Shown here one piece after another: positions 9,428-19,928 of a stretch of DNA of 64,000 bases. Positions within the stretch are counted from its first letter, which is position 1. The number at the start of each line of letters is the position of its first letter. The notes below the pieces were generated by a model. It made no database searches, had not been told where the DNA came from, and was given only the letters and a program-made list of their open reading frames with translations. Origin of the DNA: Paracoccaceae bacterium (GTDB taxonomy: Bacteria > Pseudomonadota > Alphaproteobacteria > Rhodobacterales > Rhodobacteraceae); assembly GCA_027013095.1 (NCBI GenBank), contig JALUYI010000042.1, positions 1 through 64,000 of the forward strand, given 5' to 3'. The translations under genes and the position numbers were made by a program.

Positions 9428-10330
9428 CTATGCGGTCAGCCCCTCTGGCTCATCCAGCCCGTGTGCGCGGCAGGCCGCGGTCAGGGTGTTGGCCAGAAGA
9501 CAGGCAATGGTCATGGGGCCGACACCGCCCGGAACCGGCGTTATGGCACCGGCCACCTCGCGAGCGCTGGCGAAATCGACATCGCCAACCAGCCGGGTCT
9601 TTCCTGCGCCTTTTTCAGGCGCGGGAATGCGGTTGATCCCGACGTCAAGCACCGTTGCACCCGGGCCGATCCATGCGCTGTCGATCATTTCGGGGCGGCC
9701 CACGGCGGCCACCAGAATATCGGCCCGCCGGCAGATATCCTGAATGTTCCGGGTGCGACTGTGGGCGATGGTGACGGTGCAACTGTCGCGCAACAACAGC
9801 TGTGCCATCGGTTTTCCAACGATATTCGAGCGCCCGACCACCACGGCGTTCAACCCGCTCAGCGATCCGTGATGATCGCGCAACATCATCAGGCAGCCCA
9901 AAGGCGTGCAGGGAACCATGCTTTTTTGCCCCGTGGCCAAACGCCCGACATTCAGGATGTGAAACCCGTCCACATCCTTGTCCGGATCAATCGCGTTGAT
10001 GACAAGCGCCTCGTCCAGATGTGCGGGCAGCGGCAACTGCACAAGAATACCATGCACCGCGGGATCGGCATTCAGGGCGGCGATCAATTCCAGCAACTCA
10101 GCCTCTGTGGTTGTGGCGTCCAGCTTGTGCTCAAACGAGGTCATCCCCGCCTCAACGGTCTGGCGCCCCTTGGAGCGGACGTAAACCTGGCTGGCCGGAT
10201 CCTCGCCGACCAGAACCACGGCAAGCCCCGGGCTGATCCCATGATCCGCCTTCAGACGCTCCACATGCGAGGCCACCTGTTCCCGAATTCCGGCAGCAAA
10301 CACCTTGCCGTCAATGATTTTCGCCACCAT
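9428..10330 (-). CDS. folD: Bifunctional methylenetetrahydrofolate dehydrogenase/cyclohydrolase
   Basis: Cytoplasmic enzyme interconverting methylene-, methenyl- and 10-formyl-tetrahydrofolate with NADP. The family signatures [15 protein letters not shown] (with the catalytic lysine), [25 protein letters not shown] and the [18 protein letters not shown] segment near the C-terminus are present. Length 300 aa is typical. The start is ATG 10330 (MVAKIIDGK), preceded by GGGGATAGAA; a longer reading to 10435 overlaps fhs and has no homology-like sequence. It lies 73 bases downstream of fhs on the same strand, completing a two-gene formyl-folate route. Confidence 0.96.
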   Translation of the reverse strand: MVAKIIDGKVFAAGIREQVASHVERLKADHGISPGLAVVLVGEDPASQVYVRSKGRQTVEAGMTSFEHKLDATTTEAELLELIAALNADPAVHGILVQLPLPAHLDEALVINAIDPDKDVDGFHILNVGRLATGQKSMVPCTPLGCLMMLRDHHGSLSGLNAVVVGRSNIVGKPMAQLLLRDSCTVTIAHSRTRNIQDICRRADILVAAVGRPEMIDSAWIGPGATVLDVGINRIPAPEKGAGKTRLVGDVDFASAREVAGAITPVPGGVGPMTIACLLANTLTAACRAHGLDEPEGLTA

Positions 10331-10403
10331 TTCTATCCCCTTTTCGCTGGAATGCACCACCCGCGACGTCGGCCCCGTCGGGCTTGGCCGCCTTATAGCG
10401 GCC

Positions 10404-12080
10404 CTAGAACAGGCCTTCAATCTGGCCCAGATCATTCAGGTGGATGGCCTCGGCAGCAGGCTTACGCGGCAGGCCGGGCATCGTCATGATCTGCCCGCAA
10501 ATGACCACAACAAAGCCGGCGCCAGCGCTAAGGCGAACTTCGCGCACCGGCACCGAATGCCCGGTGGGCGCGCCTCTGAGGTTCGGATCGGTCGAAAAGG
10601 AATATTGCGTCTTGGCCATGCAAATCGGCAGATCGCCATACCCCGCATCTTCCCAAGCCTTCAGCTGTTCGCGGATTTTCTTGTCGGCCAGAACCTCGTC
10701 GGCACGGTATATCCGTTTGGCGATGGTCTCGATTTTTTCAAAAAGCGGCATCTCATCCCGGTAGAGCGGGGCAAATTGCGACACCGCGCTGTCGGCAATC
10801 TGCGCAACCCGGGTGGCCAATTCGGCCGCGCCTTCACCGCCCAGCTCCCAGTGGCGGCAGAGGATGGCCTCGGACCCTTGAGTCTCGACATAGTCGCGCA
10901 CCGCCTGAATTTCGGCGTCGGTGTCGGTAACAAAGTGGTTGATGGCCACGACGACCGGCACGCCAAAGGATTTCAGATTTCCGATATGACGGCCAAGGTT
11001 TGCACAACCTTCGGTGACAGCGGCAACATTTTCCGCCCCCAGATCGGCCCGCTGAACACCACCATTCATTTTCATGGCCCGCACCGTGGCCACCAGAACC
11101 ACGCAATCCGGTGACAGCCCGGCCTTGCGACATTTGATATCCATGAATTTCTCCGCCCCGAGGTCAGCCCCGAAACCCGCCTCAGTCACCACATAATCCG
11201 CCAGTTTCAGCGCCGTCGTTGTGGCGACAACAGAATTGCAGCCGTGGGCAATATTGGCAAACGGGCCGCCATGCACAAAGGCCGGGTTGTTTTCCAGCGT
11301 TTGAACGAGGTTTGGCTGCATCGCCTGTTGAAGCAGAACCGTCATCGCACCATCCGCCTTTATATCCCGGCAGGTGATCGGGGTACGGTCGCGCCGATAG
11401 GCCACGATAATGTTGCCCAAACGCTGTTGCAGATCCTCAAGATCATTGGCCAGACACAGAATGGCCATGACCTCGGAGGCCACCGTGATGTCAAATCCGG
11501 TCTGGCGCGGAAAGCCGTTCGAGACCCCCCCGAGCGAGGTCACTACATCCCTGAGCGCCCGGTCGTTCATGTCCAGAACCCGACGCCAGACAACGCGGCG
11601 CTCGTCGATTTCCAGCGCGTTTCCCCAATATATGTGATTGTCGATCATCGCCGCCAACAGGTTGTGCGCGCTGGTGATCGCATGAAAATCACCGGTGAAG
11701 TGCAGGTTCATCTCTTCCATCGGCACGACCTGCGCATAGCCCCCCCCGGCAGCGCCGCCCTTCATGCCGAAACAGGGGCCCAACGATGCCTCGCGGATAC
11801 ACAACATGGCCTTCTTGCCGATCCGGTTCAGCCCGTCGGTCAGGCCAACGGTGGTGGTGGTCTTGCCCTCGCCTGCCGGTGTGGGGTTGATCGCGGTCAC
11901 CAGAATCAACCTGCCATTCTTTTTGTCCCGTTGCGCGGCGATGAACCCGGCCGAGACCTTGGCCTTGTCATGTCCAAATGGCAACAGGTCGGCCTCGGGT
12001 ATGCCAAGCGTCGCGCCAATCTCCTGGATGGGTTTTTTCGAGGCCTCGCGCGCAATCTCGATGTCTGACTTATATCCCAT
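10404..12080 (-). CDS. fhs: Formate-tetrahydrofolate ligase
   Basis: ATP-dependent ligase making 10-formyl-THF from formate, feeding one-carbon units into purines and serine or oxidising them together with FolD. Recognised by [17 protein letters not shown] (the nucleotide-binding P-loop region), the [14 protein letters not shown] segment, and the C-terminal [12 protein letters not shown] stretch. 558 aa is the standard length. ATG 12080 ([10 protein letters not shown]) has AAAGGAAAG eight bases upstream. In marine Rhodobacteraceae this enzyme is often tied to methyl-group degradation (general knowledge). A GGCCGC/GCGGCC hairpin lies immediately after its stop, without a T-run. Confidence 0.96.
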   Translation of the reverse strand: MGYKSDIEIAREASKKPIQEIGATLGIPEADLLPFGHDKAKVSAGFIAAQRDKKNGRLILVTAINPTPAGEGKTTTTVGLTDGLNRIGKKAMLCIREASLGPCFGMKGGAAGGGYAQVVPMEEMNLHFTGDFHAITSAHNLLAAMIDNHIYWGNALEIDERRVVWRRVLDMNDRALRDVVTSLGGVSNGFPRQTGFDITVASEVMAILCLANDLEDLQQRLGNIIVAYRRDRTPITCRDIKADGAMTVLLQQAMQPNLVQTLENNPAFVHGGPFANIAHGCNSVVATTTALKLADYVVTEAGFGADLGAEKFMDIKCRKAGLSPDCVVLVATVRAMKMNGGVQRADLGAENVAAVTEGCANLGRHIGNLKSFGVPVVVAINHFVTDTDAEIQAVRDYVETQGSEAILCRHWELGGEGAAELATRVAQIADSAVSQFAPLYRDEMPLFEKIETIAKRIYRADEVLADKKIREQLKAWEDAGYGDLPICMAKTQYSFSTDPNLRGAPTGHSVPVREVRLSAGAGFVVVICGQIMTMPGLPRKPAAEAIHLNDLGQIEGLF

Positions 12081-12201
12081 TTCAGCTTTCCTTTCGGTGA
12101 CGCGACAATAATGACCTTGTTCGCGTATAACGGCAAGAACGGTGTACAACAGCACACAGCCGACATTTTCGGGATCAGAAACGCCGCTTTACCCTGTGGA
12201 C

Positions 12202-12230
12202 AAAAACGCCCGGCGCATGGTGGCCGGGCG
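12202..12230 (-). terminator. Intrinsic terminator of ftsH
   Basis: On the minus strand an 8-bp perfect GC stem (arms 12223-12230 and 12207-12214, loop of 8) is followed by TTTTT (complement of 12202-12206). It lies about 50 bases after the ftsH stop. A second hairpin, 12267-12290, spans the ftsH stop codon itself but has no T-run. Confidence 0.85.
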
Positions 12231-12279
12231 GATCTCGTCTCTTGTCTTAGGAGTCAGCGTCTTGGGCGACGGTCCGATT

Positions 12280-14196
12280 TCAGACCGTCGGGTTGGGCTC
12301 AAGATCAGTCTTTGGCGGCTTGGGCTTGGCTGTTTTGGGAATCGCCGTCACGCTGGCGGCCGATCCGCCCGAGGGGGTGTCGTCCTCACCCTCGCCCCGG
12401 TTCAGAGGCTCGCCGGCAATCACCTTGCCAATCTCGGCCCCGGTCAGGGTCTCGTATTCCAACAGGCCCTCGGCCAGACGCTTGTGCTCATCAGCGTGCT
12501 CGGTCAGGATGCGGCGCGCGGTTTCATAGCCTTCATCGACGATCCGGCGGACCTCATCGTCGATCAGCTTGCGCGCCTCAGGGCCGGCGTTAAACTGCGA
12601 ACCCTGTGGCCCCAGATAGGTTTGCTGCTCGCTGACATATTCGATATTGCCGAGCTTCTCGCTCATCCCGAACTGGGTCACCATCGCGCGGGCAATGCGT
12701 GTTGCCTGCTGGATATCCGAACTGGCCCCGGAGGTGACGTTCTCGGGCCCGAAAATCAACTCTTCGGCCACCTTGCCCCCCATCGCCATGGCGATTTTCG
12801 AGGTGTATTTCGTCTTTGTCACCGACAACTGGTCCCGTTCGGGCAAGGACATCACCAGGCCCAGCGCCCGGCCGCGCGGGATGATAGTCGCCTTGTGAAT
12901 GGGATCGTGTTGCGGCACGTTGAGGCCGACGATGGCATGGCCCGCCTCGTGATAGGCGGTCAACTTTTTCTCGTCCTCGGTCATCACCATCGAGCGGCGC
13001 TCGGCACCCATCATGACCCTGTCCTTGGCATTCTCGAAATCTTCCATGGTCACGAAACGTTTACCGGTTCGCGCCGCCATCAAGGCCGCCTCGTTCACCA
13101 GATTGGCCAGATCGGCCCCGGAAAAGCCAGGGGTGCCGCGGGCAATGATTCGCAGGTCTACATCCGGTGCCAGCGGCGTTTTGCGGGCGTGAACCCCAAG
13201 GATCTTTTCGCGCCCCTTGATGTCCGGATTGGGCACCTGAATCTGGCGATCAAACCGCCCCGGCCGCAGCAGCGCCGGGTCCAGAACATCGGGCCGGTTG
13301 GTCGCCGCAATCAGAATCACGCCCTCGTTGGCCTCGAACCCGTCCATTTCCACCAGCAGTTGGTTCAGGGTCTGCTCGCGCTCATCATTGCCACCGCCAT
13401 AGCCCGCGCCGCGGTGCCGACCGACCGCATCAATTTCGTCGATAAAGACGATACAGGGGGCATTTTTCTTGGCCTGCTCGAACATGTCGCGCACGCGGCT
13501 GGCGCCAACGCCCACGAACATCTCAACGAAATCCGACCCCGAAATGGTAAAGAAGGGCACCCCGGCTTCACCGGCAATGGCGCGCGCCAACAGGGTCTTG
13601 CCGGTGCCCGGAGGGCCAACCAGAAGCGCCCCTTTGGGGATCATTCCGCCAAGTCGGGTAAACTTGTGCGGATCGCGCAAAAATTCAACGATTTCCTCAA
13701 GTTCTTCCTTGGCCTCATCAATCCCGGCGACGTCGTCAAAGGTCACCTTGGTGGATTTTTCCGTTAGCAGCTTGGCCTTGGATTTGCCAAACCCCATGGC
13801 CCCGCCACGGCCGCCTCCCTGCATCCGGTTCATAAAGAAAATCCACACCCCGACCAGCAACAAGACCGGCCCGAACAGTGTCAGGAAGCTGAGAAAGCCC
13901 GAGGCCTGTTGCGGCACCGCCTTGATTGCAACCTTGGCGGCCAGCAGCTTGTCTGTGACCTTTTCGCCTTCGGGCTTTATGGTCACGTAATCGGTACCGT
14001 CCTTGGCGTGAACGTAAATCTTTTCGCCGTCCAGCGAGACACTCTGCACCTCGGAGCGGTTGACCTGCTCCATGAAGGTCGAAAAATTCTCGGTCCGGGA
14101 GGACAGGCCGCCCGAGCTTGAGTTGAACATGTTGAAAAGCGCCACAATCAACAAGAAAAGCACAACCCAAAAGGCGATATTTCGTGTGTTTCCCAA
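12280..14196 (-). CDS. ftsH: ATP-dependent zinc metalloprotease FtsH
   Basis: Inner-membrane AAA+ protease that degrades membrane proteins and short-lived regulators. Two membrane helices (about 5-22 and 103-122) flank a periplasmic domain. The AAA module has Walker A GPPGTGKT (194-201), Walker [12 protein letters not shown], and the second region of homology ending in RPGRFDRQ. The zinc site is H416-E-A-G-H420. Length 638 aa is normal. The start is TTG at 14196, not ATG: AAGGAG sits exactly seven bases upstream, and no better in-frame start exists. It follows tilS by 78 bases and appears to have its own promoter. Confidence 0.97.
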   Translation of the reverse strand: MGNTRNIAFWVVLFLLIVALFNMFNSSSGGLSSRTENFSTFMEQVNRSEVQSVSLDGEKIYVHAKDGTDYVTIKPEGEKVTDKLLAAKVAIKAVPQQASGFLSFLTLFGPVLLLVGVWIFFMNRMQGGGRGGAMGFGKSKAKLLTEKSTKVTFDDVAGIDEAKEELEEIVEFLRDPHKFTRLGGMIPKGALLVGPPGTGKTLLARAIAGEAGVPFFTISGSDFVEMFVGVGASRVRDMFEQAKKNAPCIVFIDEIDAVGRHRGAGYGGGNDEREQTLNQLLVEMDGFEANEGVILIAATNRPDVLDPALLRPGRFDRQIQVPNPDIKGREKILGVHARKTPLAPDVDLRIIARGTPGFSGADLANLVNEAALMAARTGKRFVTMEDFENAKDRVMMGAERRSMVMTEDEKKLTAYHEAGHAIVGLNVPQHDPIHKATIIPRGRALGLVMSLPERDQLSVTKTKYTSKIAMAMGGKVAEELIFGPENVTSGASSDIQQATRIARAMVTQFGMSEKLGNIEYVSEQQTYLGPQGSQFNAGPEARKLIDDEVRRIVDEGYETARRILTEHADEHKRLAEGLLEYETLTGAEIGKVIAGEPLNRGEGEDDTPSGGSAASVTAIPKTAKPKPPKTDLEPNPTV

Positions 14197-14250
14197 AACA
14201 CGGCTCCTTGAAATGGAACAGGTCCGCCGGGGCGAACCACAGTTGGCCCT

Positions 14251-14278
14251 AACATAGGCATCCGGTGGGCAGATTCAA
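14251..14278 (-). promoter_or_regulatory. Candidate ftsH promoter
   Basis: On the minus strand TTGAAT (14278-14273) and TATGTT (14256-14251) are separated by 16 bases. The -35 overlaps the tilS stop codon. The TTGAA core is compatible with either the housekeeping sigma or RpoH; ftsH is a classic heat-shock gene. Inference from spacing and sequence only. Confidence 0.4.
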
Positions 14279-15540
14279 TGCGTTAAAGCCAGAGGTGCGA
14301 AATCATCGCAGGCGGGAACACGCCGACAACGCCACCCCTCGGCGCGGCCCGCCAGCGGCGCTGAGATCAGGCGCTCAGCTGCCCACAGGCCGGGGCTGGC
14401 GCGCAGTTCCTCACGCAACAGGCCGGTTTCGCGCCAGTCCGGGCATTGCGCCAGACCATTGTCCCCAAGGGCGGCGATATAAAGCTCGGTGGGCGTATGC
14501 GGGGGGCCGGAAAATTCCCATCGGCCGTCCCAAAGCCGGGGCACGGGCGCGCTGAGGCTCTGAACGGCCCGGTATTCTCGCAGGATATGGAGCCGCCCGG
14601 CGCGACAGCGGATCAGACAGCCTGTCAGCGTTGTCGAGCGGCCCTGTTTTACGCTCTCCAGCGCGCGTTTCAGGCTGTCCAGGCGCGGCCGATAAGTGGC
14701 CCCCGAGACCCACATCAGACCGTGGGCAAAGAGACGGCGACGGATCTCTTCGGGCAGGGAAAAAAGGTCGGTGAGAGGCATGCTGACGCCACCCGCCGCC
14801 GAAACCGAGACCAGCCCGGCCGCCGCCCGAAAAGTGTCCAGTTCCAACGCCTGCCGCGCCAGTTGAAAGCGCGCGGCCGTGTCGGCCAACCCCGCGGGGG
14901 AAAGGCCGATCTCGGATAGAGAGGCCAGTGCCTTTCGGATCCGCACCCGCAGGTAGGTGGTGTTTTCATTGCTCGGGTCCTCGCACCAGCTCAGGCCACG
15001 GGCGCGGAGATCGGCGCGCAGGTCGGCGCGCCTCAGCCCCAGCATGGGCCGAATCCATGCGACCCCCAACGCCGAGCGGCGCGCCGCCATTGCTGCCAGA
15101 CCGTCCACGCCCGAGCCGCGCGCAAGGCGCATCAGGACGGTCTCGGCCTGATCGTCCAGCGTATGCCCCAGCGCCACCACCGAAATGCCGCTGGTCCCGG
15201 CCCAGTCGGCAATCAGCCGGCGGCGGGCATTTCGCGCCGCGGCCTGCAGGTTCCCGCTCAGTTGTGGGTGGTCCCACCTTTTGATGTCATGGGCCAGACC
15301 CATCGCCTGACAGGCGCGATGCACGGCGCGGGCCTCAGCCGCTGATTCGGGGCGCAGGCCGTGATCCACTGTTACGGCCGCAAGGCTGATCCCGAGGGCG
15401 GGCGCGGTTGCATCAAGCAGGTGCAGCAAGGCCGTCGAATCGCTGCCCCCGGAAACGGCCACGCCGATCTTGTCCGGTCGCTCCGGGCCGAGGCATTCCT
15501 GCAGACGCTGCGAAAAGACGCGCGTCAGCTCTGCCGTCAT
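14275..15540 (-). CDS. tilS: tRNA(Ile)-lysidine synthase
   Basis: Modifies C34 of the CAU-anticodon tRNA-Ile to lysidine, switching it from Met to Ile decoding; essential in most bacteria. The N-type ATP pyrophosphatase PP-loop SGGSDS is at residues 30-35, followed by GHTLDDQAETVLMRLARGSG. The C-terminal half carries the less conserved tRNA-binding region. The start is taken at ATG 15540, which forms an ATGA overlap with the cpoB stop (15537-15540); an ATG three codons earlier (15549) also exists. Length 421 aa fits. Its position between cpoB and ftsH is, to my knowledge, common in Rhodobacterales. Confidence 0.95.
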   Translation of the reverse strand: MTAELTRVFSQRLQECLGPERPDKIGVAVSGGSDSTALLHLLDATAPALGISLAAVTVDHGLRPESAAEARAVHRACQAMGLAHDIKRWDHPQLSGNLQAAARNARRRLIADWAGTSGISVVALGHTLDDQAETVLMRLARGSGVDGLAAMAARRSALGVAWIRPMLGLRRADLRADLRARGLSWCEDPSNENTTYLRVRIRKALASLSEIGLSPAGLADTAARFQLARQALELDTFRAAAGLVSVSAAGGVSMPLTDLFSLPEEIRRRLFAHGLMWVSGATYRPRLDSLKRALESVKQGRSTTLTGCLIRCRAGRLHILREYRAVQSLSAPVPRLWDGRWEFSGPPHTPTELYIAALGDNGLAQCPDWRETGLLREELRASPGLWAAERLISAPLAGRAEGWRCRRVPACDDFAPLALTH

Positions 15541-16376
15541 CCGCTGCATCCAAGGGCGGTCATCTTGGTCTTGGCGTTGGTCTCAGACTCCGAGCCGGGA
15601 TAACGGACCCCGACCTCGTTCAGGGTCAGGCAGGCTTCGTCTCGCTGGCCGATCTTGTCCAGACTGACCCCAAGGCGAAACAGGGCCTTGGGTGCAAAGG
15701 GGCTGTCGGGAGTGGCGCTGAAGCTCTGCAAAAAGCTGCGGGCGGCGTTGCTCCAGTCGTTCAACTCAGCCAGAGCCTGACCGCGCCAATAATAGGCTTC
15801 GGCGGTCAGGCTGCCGCCGGGATAGGTGGTGCCATAGGCCGCAAACAGATCGGCGGCCTTCTTGTAGTCGCCCTTGTCATAGGCCGCTTTTGCCGCGTCA
15901 AAGTCGCCCTTTTCGGCCACTGCAAGGTCTTGGGTGCCGGGCTGTGGCTGCGGCACGACCGGCACGACGACCTTTGATGCATCCCCACCAAGGGTCGTGG
16001 TCTCGCCCAGTTTGGACACGTCACCGCCCTCCAGTTTGACCAGACGGTATTCCAGATCGCCAATCCGGTTGGTGCCATCCTTGACGATCCGGTTGACGCG
16101 AAACTGCAGCTTTTCGACCTTGCCCGTGAGGCGCTGCAATTCGGCCTCAAGCGCATCGAGGCGCTGGATTTCGGTGTCACCCCCAGTGGTCAACGTCTGC
16201 GTCACCCCGGTGGTGGATTGCTCGCGCTTCAGGTTCTGGATTTCCACATAGAGAAAGCTCAGCTCTTGACGGATGTCGGCAAGGGTCTCTTTGCGGGTCT
16301 GTGCGCTTGCCGACAGTGGAGTCAGCAACATCACCGCCACAAGCGCAACCCAGACGGGGCCTCTGTTCACCGCCAT
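15537..16376 (-). CDS. cpoB: Cell division coordinator / Tol-Pal accessory protein CpoB (YbgF)
   Basis: Periplasmic TPR protein that links Tol-Pal outer-membrane constriction to peptidoglycan synthesis by PBP1B in E. coli. A signal peptide ends near SASAQ (about residue 26). Next comes a coiled-coil segment (about 30-115, heptad-like with many Leu and Gln), a Pro/Val linker, and a C-terminal TPR region (about 155-275) containing AYDKGDYKKAADLF, YYWRGQALAEL and FRLGVSLDK. 279 aa is typical. It lies four bases downstream of pal and overlaps tilS as ATGA. Confidence 0.93.
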   Translation of the reverse strand: MAVNRGPVWVALVAVMLLTPLSASAQTRKETLADIRQELSFLYVEIQNLKREQSTTGVTQTLTTGGDTEIQRLDALEAELQRLTGKVEKLQFRVNRIVKDGTNRIGDLEYRLVKLEGGDVSKLGETTTLGGDASKVVVPVVPQPQPGTQDLAVAEKGDFDAAKAAYDKGDYKKAADLFAAYGTTYPGGSLTAEAYYWRGQALAELNDWSNAARSFLQSFSATPDSPFAPKALFRLGVSLDKIGQRDEACLTLNEVGVRYPGSESETNAKTKMTALGCSG

Positions 16377-16380
16377 CGGA

Positions 16381-16860
16381 TCAACTGCTCGCGCCGGCGC
16401 GCACCACGGTCACGGCACGGCGGTTCTGAGACCAGCATTTCTCGGCCGAGCACAGGGCGATCGGGCGCTCTTTGCCATAGCTGACGGTTGTAATCCGGTT
16501 CGCGCTGACCCCCTTGCTGACAAGATAGGCCTTGACCGCACTGGCGCGCCGCGCCCCAAGCGCCAGATTATAGGCTCGGGTGCCGCGCTCGTCAGCGTGT
16601 CCTTCAACGGTGATCGAATAGACCGTGTTCTTGATCAGCCATGCGGCTTGTGCATCAAGAACCGAAATTGCCTGCGCATCGAGGGTGCTTTGATCGACGG
16701 CGAAATGAACCCGGTCGCCCACCGTGGTGTTGAAATAGTCAACCGTGTCGGACTTGTAGGACCCGTTGGCCCCGGACAGCCCGCTGTTGGGGATGGCGTT
16801 GCTGCAGGCGGCAAGCGCCAGCCCGCCGGCCACCAGAATCAGTGCAAGTCTTGCTCTCAT
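16381..16860 (-). CDS. pal: Peptidoglycan-associated outer-membrane lipoprotein Pal
   Basis: Lipoprotein anchored in the outer membrane whose OmpA-like domain binds peptidoglycan and TolB. The lipobox LAAC follows a short hydrophobic signal (Cys at about residue 19). The OmpA-like domain has the diagnostic VEGHADERGTRAYNLALGARRA with the meso-DAP-binding Asp/Arg, then SYGKERP. ATG 16860 is chosen because AGGGG is eight bases upstream; ATG 16866 is only two bases from it. Length 159 aa is normal. Last of the tol genes before cpoB. Confidence 0.96.
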   Translation of the reverse strand: MRARLALILVAGGLALAACSNAIPNSGLSGANGSYKSDTVDYFNTTVGDRVHFAVDQSTLDAQAISVLDAQAAWLIKNTVYSITVEGHADERGTRAYNLALGARRASAVKAYLVSKGVSANRITTVSYGKERPIALCSAEKCWSQNRRAVTVVRAGASS

Positions 16861-16941
16861 AATCATCGCCCCTTTTTGGGTTTGCCGCCATTGGCGCCCG
16901 GATCATGGCTCCCTGCGGTCATCTTGTGAAATCTCCCGCCG

Positions 16942-18285
16942 CTACTTTCGTTCGCGCGACCACGACGGGTCCGAAGCATAGGCGGGCGTCGGAATCTTTT
17001 TCAGGTTTCGCCCGCTGATATCGACCGAATAGATGGACGGTGCCCCCGAGACGCCACGGGTTTCCCGAAAAAACATTAGAACCCGGCCATTGGGCGCCCA
17101 TGTCGGACCCTCATCCAGAAAGGACGAGGTCAACAGGCGCTCTTCGCTGCCATCGACCCGCATCACGCCAATGTGAAAGCGGCCGTTGTTGATATTGGTA
17201 AACGCGATCAGATCTCCTCGCGGAGACCAGACCGGCGTTCCGTAGCGCCCGGCACCAAAGCTGATGCGCTGCGCCTCACCGCCGCCCGCCGGCATGATAT
17301 AGATCTGCTGCGCCCCCGAGCGGTCGCTTTCGAAGGCGATCTGCTTGCCATCCGGGGAAAAGCTGCCTGCCGTCTCGATTGATGGTGCCACCGTCAGGCG
17401 CGTGCGTTTGCCAGAGGCCAGATTCTCGACGTAAAGATCGGTGTTGCCCGCCTCGGACAGGGACAACAGAACCCGCTTGCCATCAGGCGAAAACCGCGGG
17501 GCAAAGCTCATCCCCTTGGTATCGGCCAGACGGCGGCGGCGCATGGTCCGAGTGTTCAGCACAAAGACCTGCGGCGTACCGGTTTCATAAGAGGTATAGA
17601 GAACGCGAGTGCCGTCGGGCGAAAACCGCGGTGCCAGCACGATCGAGCGATCGTCGGTCAGCGCCCGGTAATTCGCGCCATCGTAATCCATCAGCGCCAA
17701 ACGCCGCATCCGCTGCCCCTTGGGGCCGGTCTCGGAGACAAAGGCCACGCGGCTGTCGAAATAGCCCTGTTCACCGGTCAGGCGCGAATAGACCGTGTCC
17801 GCGACCTTGTGGGCAATGCGCCGCCAGTCCTTGCGGCCGCCGCTGAATTGCAGGCCACCGCCCATCGAGGTCTGGGCAAAGACGTCAAACAGGCGGAATT
17901 TAACTGTCAGCCGCCCCCCCAGCCCTTCGCTGACGGCGCCGGTCACCAGAGCTTGCGCGTTGATCGCCTGCCAGTCAGCAAATTGCACCGGCGCATCGAA
18001 ATTGGAAATTCCCGAAATCTGCGCGTTCGGCGGAATTTCGCGAAACAGGCCCGAGCCCGTCAGATCGGAAACGATCACCCCGACGATATCCTTGGCGACC
18101 TGTTGAGACGTCGCCGTCGTGGCTACGAACGCCGGCACGGCAAAGGGCATCGGCTCAATCACGCCATTGGTGATCTCGATGCGCAAGGGCCCGGTGCGGC
18201 TCTTGCCTTGGGCCACGACCGATTGCGCCAGAAACAGCGACAAAATCGCGGCCAGAGCCGCCGGGAGGACATGCAGGGGTCTCAT
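16942..18285 (-). CDS. tolB: Tol-Pal system protein TolB
   Basis: Periplasmic protein shuttling between Pal and TolA during outer-membrane constriction. A signal peptide (about 1-25, ending SVVAQG) precedes an N-terminal alpha/beta domain (about 30-165) and a six-bladed beta-propeller whose repeats show FSPDG and [15 protein letters not shown]-type blades. 447 aa is in range for alpha-proteobacteria. The start ATG overlaps the tolA stop as ATGA (18282-18285), consistent with translational coupling. Confidence 0.97.
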   Translation of the reverse strand: MRPLHVLPAALAAILSLFLAQSVVAQGKSRTGPLRIEITNGVIEPMPFAVPAFVATTATSQQVAKDIVGVIVSDLTGSGLFREIPPNAQISGISNFDAPVQFADWQAINAQALVTGAVSEGLGGRLTVKFRLFDVFAQTSMGGGLQFSGGRKDWRRIAHKVADTVYSRLTGEQGYFDSRVAFVSETGPKGQRMRRLALMDYDGANYRALTDDRSIVLAPRFSPDGTRVLYTSYETGTPQVFVLNTRTMRRRRLADTKGMSFAPRFSPDGKRVLLSLSEAGNTDLYVENLASGKRTRLTVAPSIETAGSFSPDGKQIAFESDRSGAQQIYIMPAGGGEAQRISFGAGRYGTPVWSPRGDLIAFTNINNGRFHIGVMRVDGSEERLLTSSFLDEGPTWAPNGRVLMFFRETRGVSGAPSIYSVDISGRNLKKIPTPAYASDPSWSRERK

Positions 18286-19442
18286 TTGATCCTCATCTTA
18301 TCAGGGTTGAACGTCATTTCAATGTCGCGCCATCGATCATATTTCTCAATCGGCAGTTTGTAGCCACTTTTGGCACAACGCAAGATCGCACGTCGTGCTG
18401 CGCCAAATGCGCTTCTCTGTGCGGCACCCGAGCCCTTGCTGGCACGGATCAGGCGAATGGAGGACTCGATGGGCATGCCGTTTTTCTCCATCCTAACCCC
18501 GACCACAACCGTGATCCGTGCGGATTCGGATGTCGGATTGACGTTCCAGCATTCCTGAACCGCAACGATCAGCCCGTCTTTTTCCCCCTGCGTCAGGGGT
18601 GGACCCACGGGGGCGGGGGCCGGTGTTGGCGCCCGCGGACTGGGCGGTTTGGCGCGGGCGGCCGCCTGCGCGCGGGCCAGCGCCTTTTGAATGTCGCGCG
18701 CCTGACGCACGCGTCGGCTCAGTTTGGCCGGACGGCCCCGTGGTCGGCTAGTGGCCACGGGGGCAGCACTCTTGCGGGTTTTCTTGGGTTCTGTGATGAT
18801 CTCGGTGGACGCCTGATCGGGGGCTTTCTCGACCTTCGGTTTAAGCGGCTTGGTGGCGGTTGGGTCAGGGGTCGTCGATTTCTGGACCTGCCGCGATTTC
18901 AGCGCATCGCTGGGTGGTTTGGGCGCCGCCCGGGTGTCCACCTTGGGTGCCTTGGGTTGGGCCGGAATAACCATGGCAACGCGGGACTTCGGCCGGATGC
19001 CGCTGCGCTCGACCCGGTCAAGTTGGGCGCTGGGAAGGTCGAGCGCCGGGCCCTGCAGGTCTGTTTCAGCCTGCGGGGCCATCTGCGGCGCCTTGATCTG
19101 CGCCCGAGTGCGCGCCAGCCCCCTGAGCGAGGCAAGATCGGGCTTGTGGTCCGGAGTCGCCGTCGGCTGTGACGTCGGCATCAGTTGCACCGGCGCCACG
19201 TCGGTTTTTTTCGGCACAACCGGCGCCGCTGGCCCCGTTTTTGGCGCGCCGGGCTGCTTGATCTGGGTATCGGGCCTTGGCGCGCGTGAGCCAAGAGCGG
19301 CAAAACTTGCCTTTGAGATCAGTGAAACCGAGCTGACACGCAAGGTCTCAGCGGGTTTTGACGGGCTCATGGCGCTGCCCAGAACCACCCAGCCGATTAC
19401 GGCGACATGGGCAAGGCCCGATATATAGGTGCCTGTTTGCAC
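18282..19442 (-). CDS. tolA: Tol-Pal envelope protein TolA-like
   Basis: 386 aa, matching TolA in architecture more than sequence: one N-terminal membrane helix (about 9-25), a long Pro/Lys/Ala-rich periplasmic stalk (about 45-275), and a compact C-terminal domain (about 285-386) with a TonB/TolA-like pattern containing [13 protein letters not shown] and a conserved Cys pair (ECWNV...ILRCAKSGY). TolA connects the TolQR proton motor to TolB/Pal. Start is GTG at 19442; no in-frame ATG is nearby. Position between tolR and tolB makes the assignment firm. Confidence 0.92.
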   Translation of the reverse strand: MQTGTYISGLAHVAVIGWVVLGSAMSPSKPAETLRVSSVSLISKASFAALGSRAPRPDTQIKQPGAPKTGPAAPVVPKKTDVAPVQLMPTSQPTATPDHKPDLASLRGLARTRAQIKAPQMAPQAETDLQGPALDLPSAQLDRVERSGIRPKSRVAMVIPAQPKAPKVDTRAAPKPPSDALKSRQVQKSTTPDPTATKPLKPKVEKAPDQASTEIITEPKKTRKSAAPVATSRPRGRPAKLSRRVRQARDIQKALARAQAAARAKPPSPRAPTPAPAPVGPPLTQGEKDGLIVAVQECWNVNPTSESARITVVVGVRMEKNGMPIESSIRLIRASKGSGAAQRSAFGAARRAILRCAKSGYKLPIEKYDRWRDIEMTFNPDKMRIK

Positions 19443-19451
19443 CGCCCACGC

Positions 19452-19925
19452 CTAGTTCTGGCGCCCGTCGAGCGTCGGGCCTCCGGTGTCGGTCACCAGA
19501 CCGATATTGCGAAATCCGGCTGCGTTCAGCGCCCCCATGACCTGCATCACGACAGCATAGGGAACGGCCCCGTCCGCGCGCAGAAATATCTTGTCATTCT
19601 TGCGCTGTACGGCAATGGCGCGCAAACGCGGGATCAGAGCATCGCGCGCGATCTTGGTGCTTTGCAAAACCAGTTGCCCATCGGCCGCAATTGACAGGGT
19701 TAGGGGTGTTTCCTGCTCGCTCGGCAGCGGCGTCGCGGCGGTTTTCGGCAGCTTCAGCGGAATCCCCACGGTCAGCAGAGGTGCCGCCACCATGAAAATG
19801 ATCAACAGAACCAACGTCACATCGACAAAGGGGGTGACGTTGATCTCGGCCATCGCCCGGCGCTGCGGGCGACGTGCGCGGCGACTGCGGCGCCCTGAAC
19901 TGGTGTCGAGAGTCCCTCCAGCCAT
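19452..19925 (-). CDS. tolR: Tol-Pal biopolymer transport protein TolR
   Basis: Inner-membrane partner of TolQ in the proton-driven motor. The single membrane helix carries the essential aspartate in EINVTPFVDVTLVLLIIFMVAAPLL; the periplasmic domain follows and ends in ALNAAGFRNIGLVTD, typical of ExbD/TolR. 157 aa. The N-terminal 25 residues are unusually basic (many Arg, SGRRSRRARRPQRR). Three bases separate it from tolQ and nine from tolA. Confidence 0.96.
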   Translation of the reverse strand: MAGGTLDTSSGRRSRRARRPQRRAMAEINVTPFVDVTLVLLIIFMVAAPLLTVGIPLKLPKTAATPLPSEQETPLTLSIAADGQLVLQSTKIARDALIPRLRAIAVQRKNDKIFLRADGAVPYAVVMQVMGALNAAGFRNIGLVTDTGGPTLDGRQN

Positions 19926-19928
19926 GGC

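Noticed and set aside
9302-10489. Long rightward open frame opposite folD
   Set aside because: Antisense to unmistakable FolD motifs, no ribosome site and biased composition.
12142-13767. Long rightward open frame opposite ftsH
   Set aside because: It lies wholly over the clear FtsH sequence; the product is Arg/His/Gly-rich with no domain, a shadow of GC-rich codon use.
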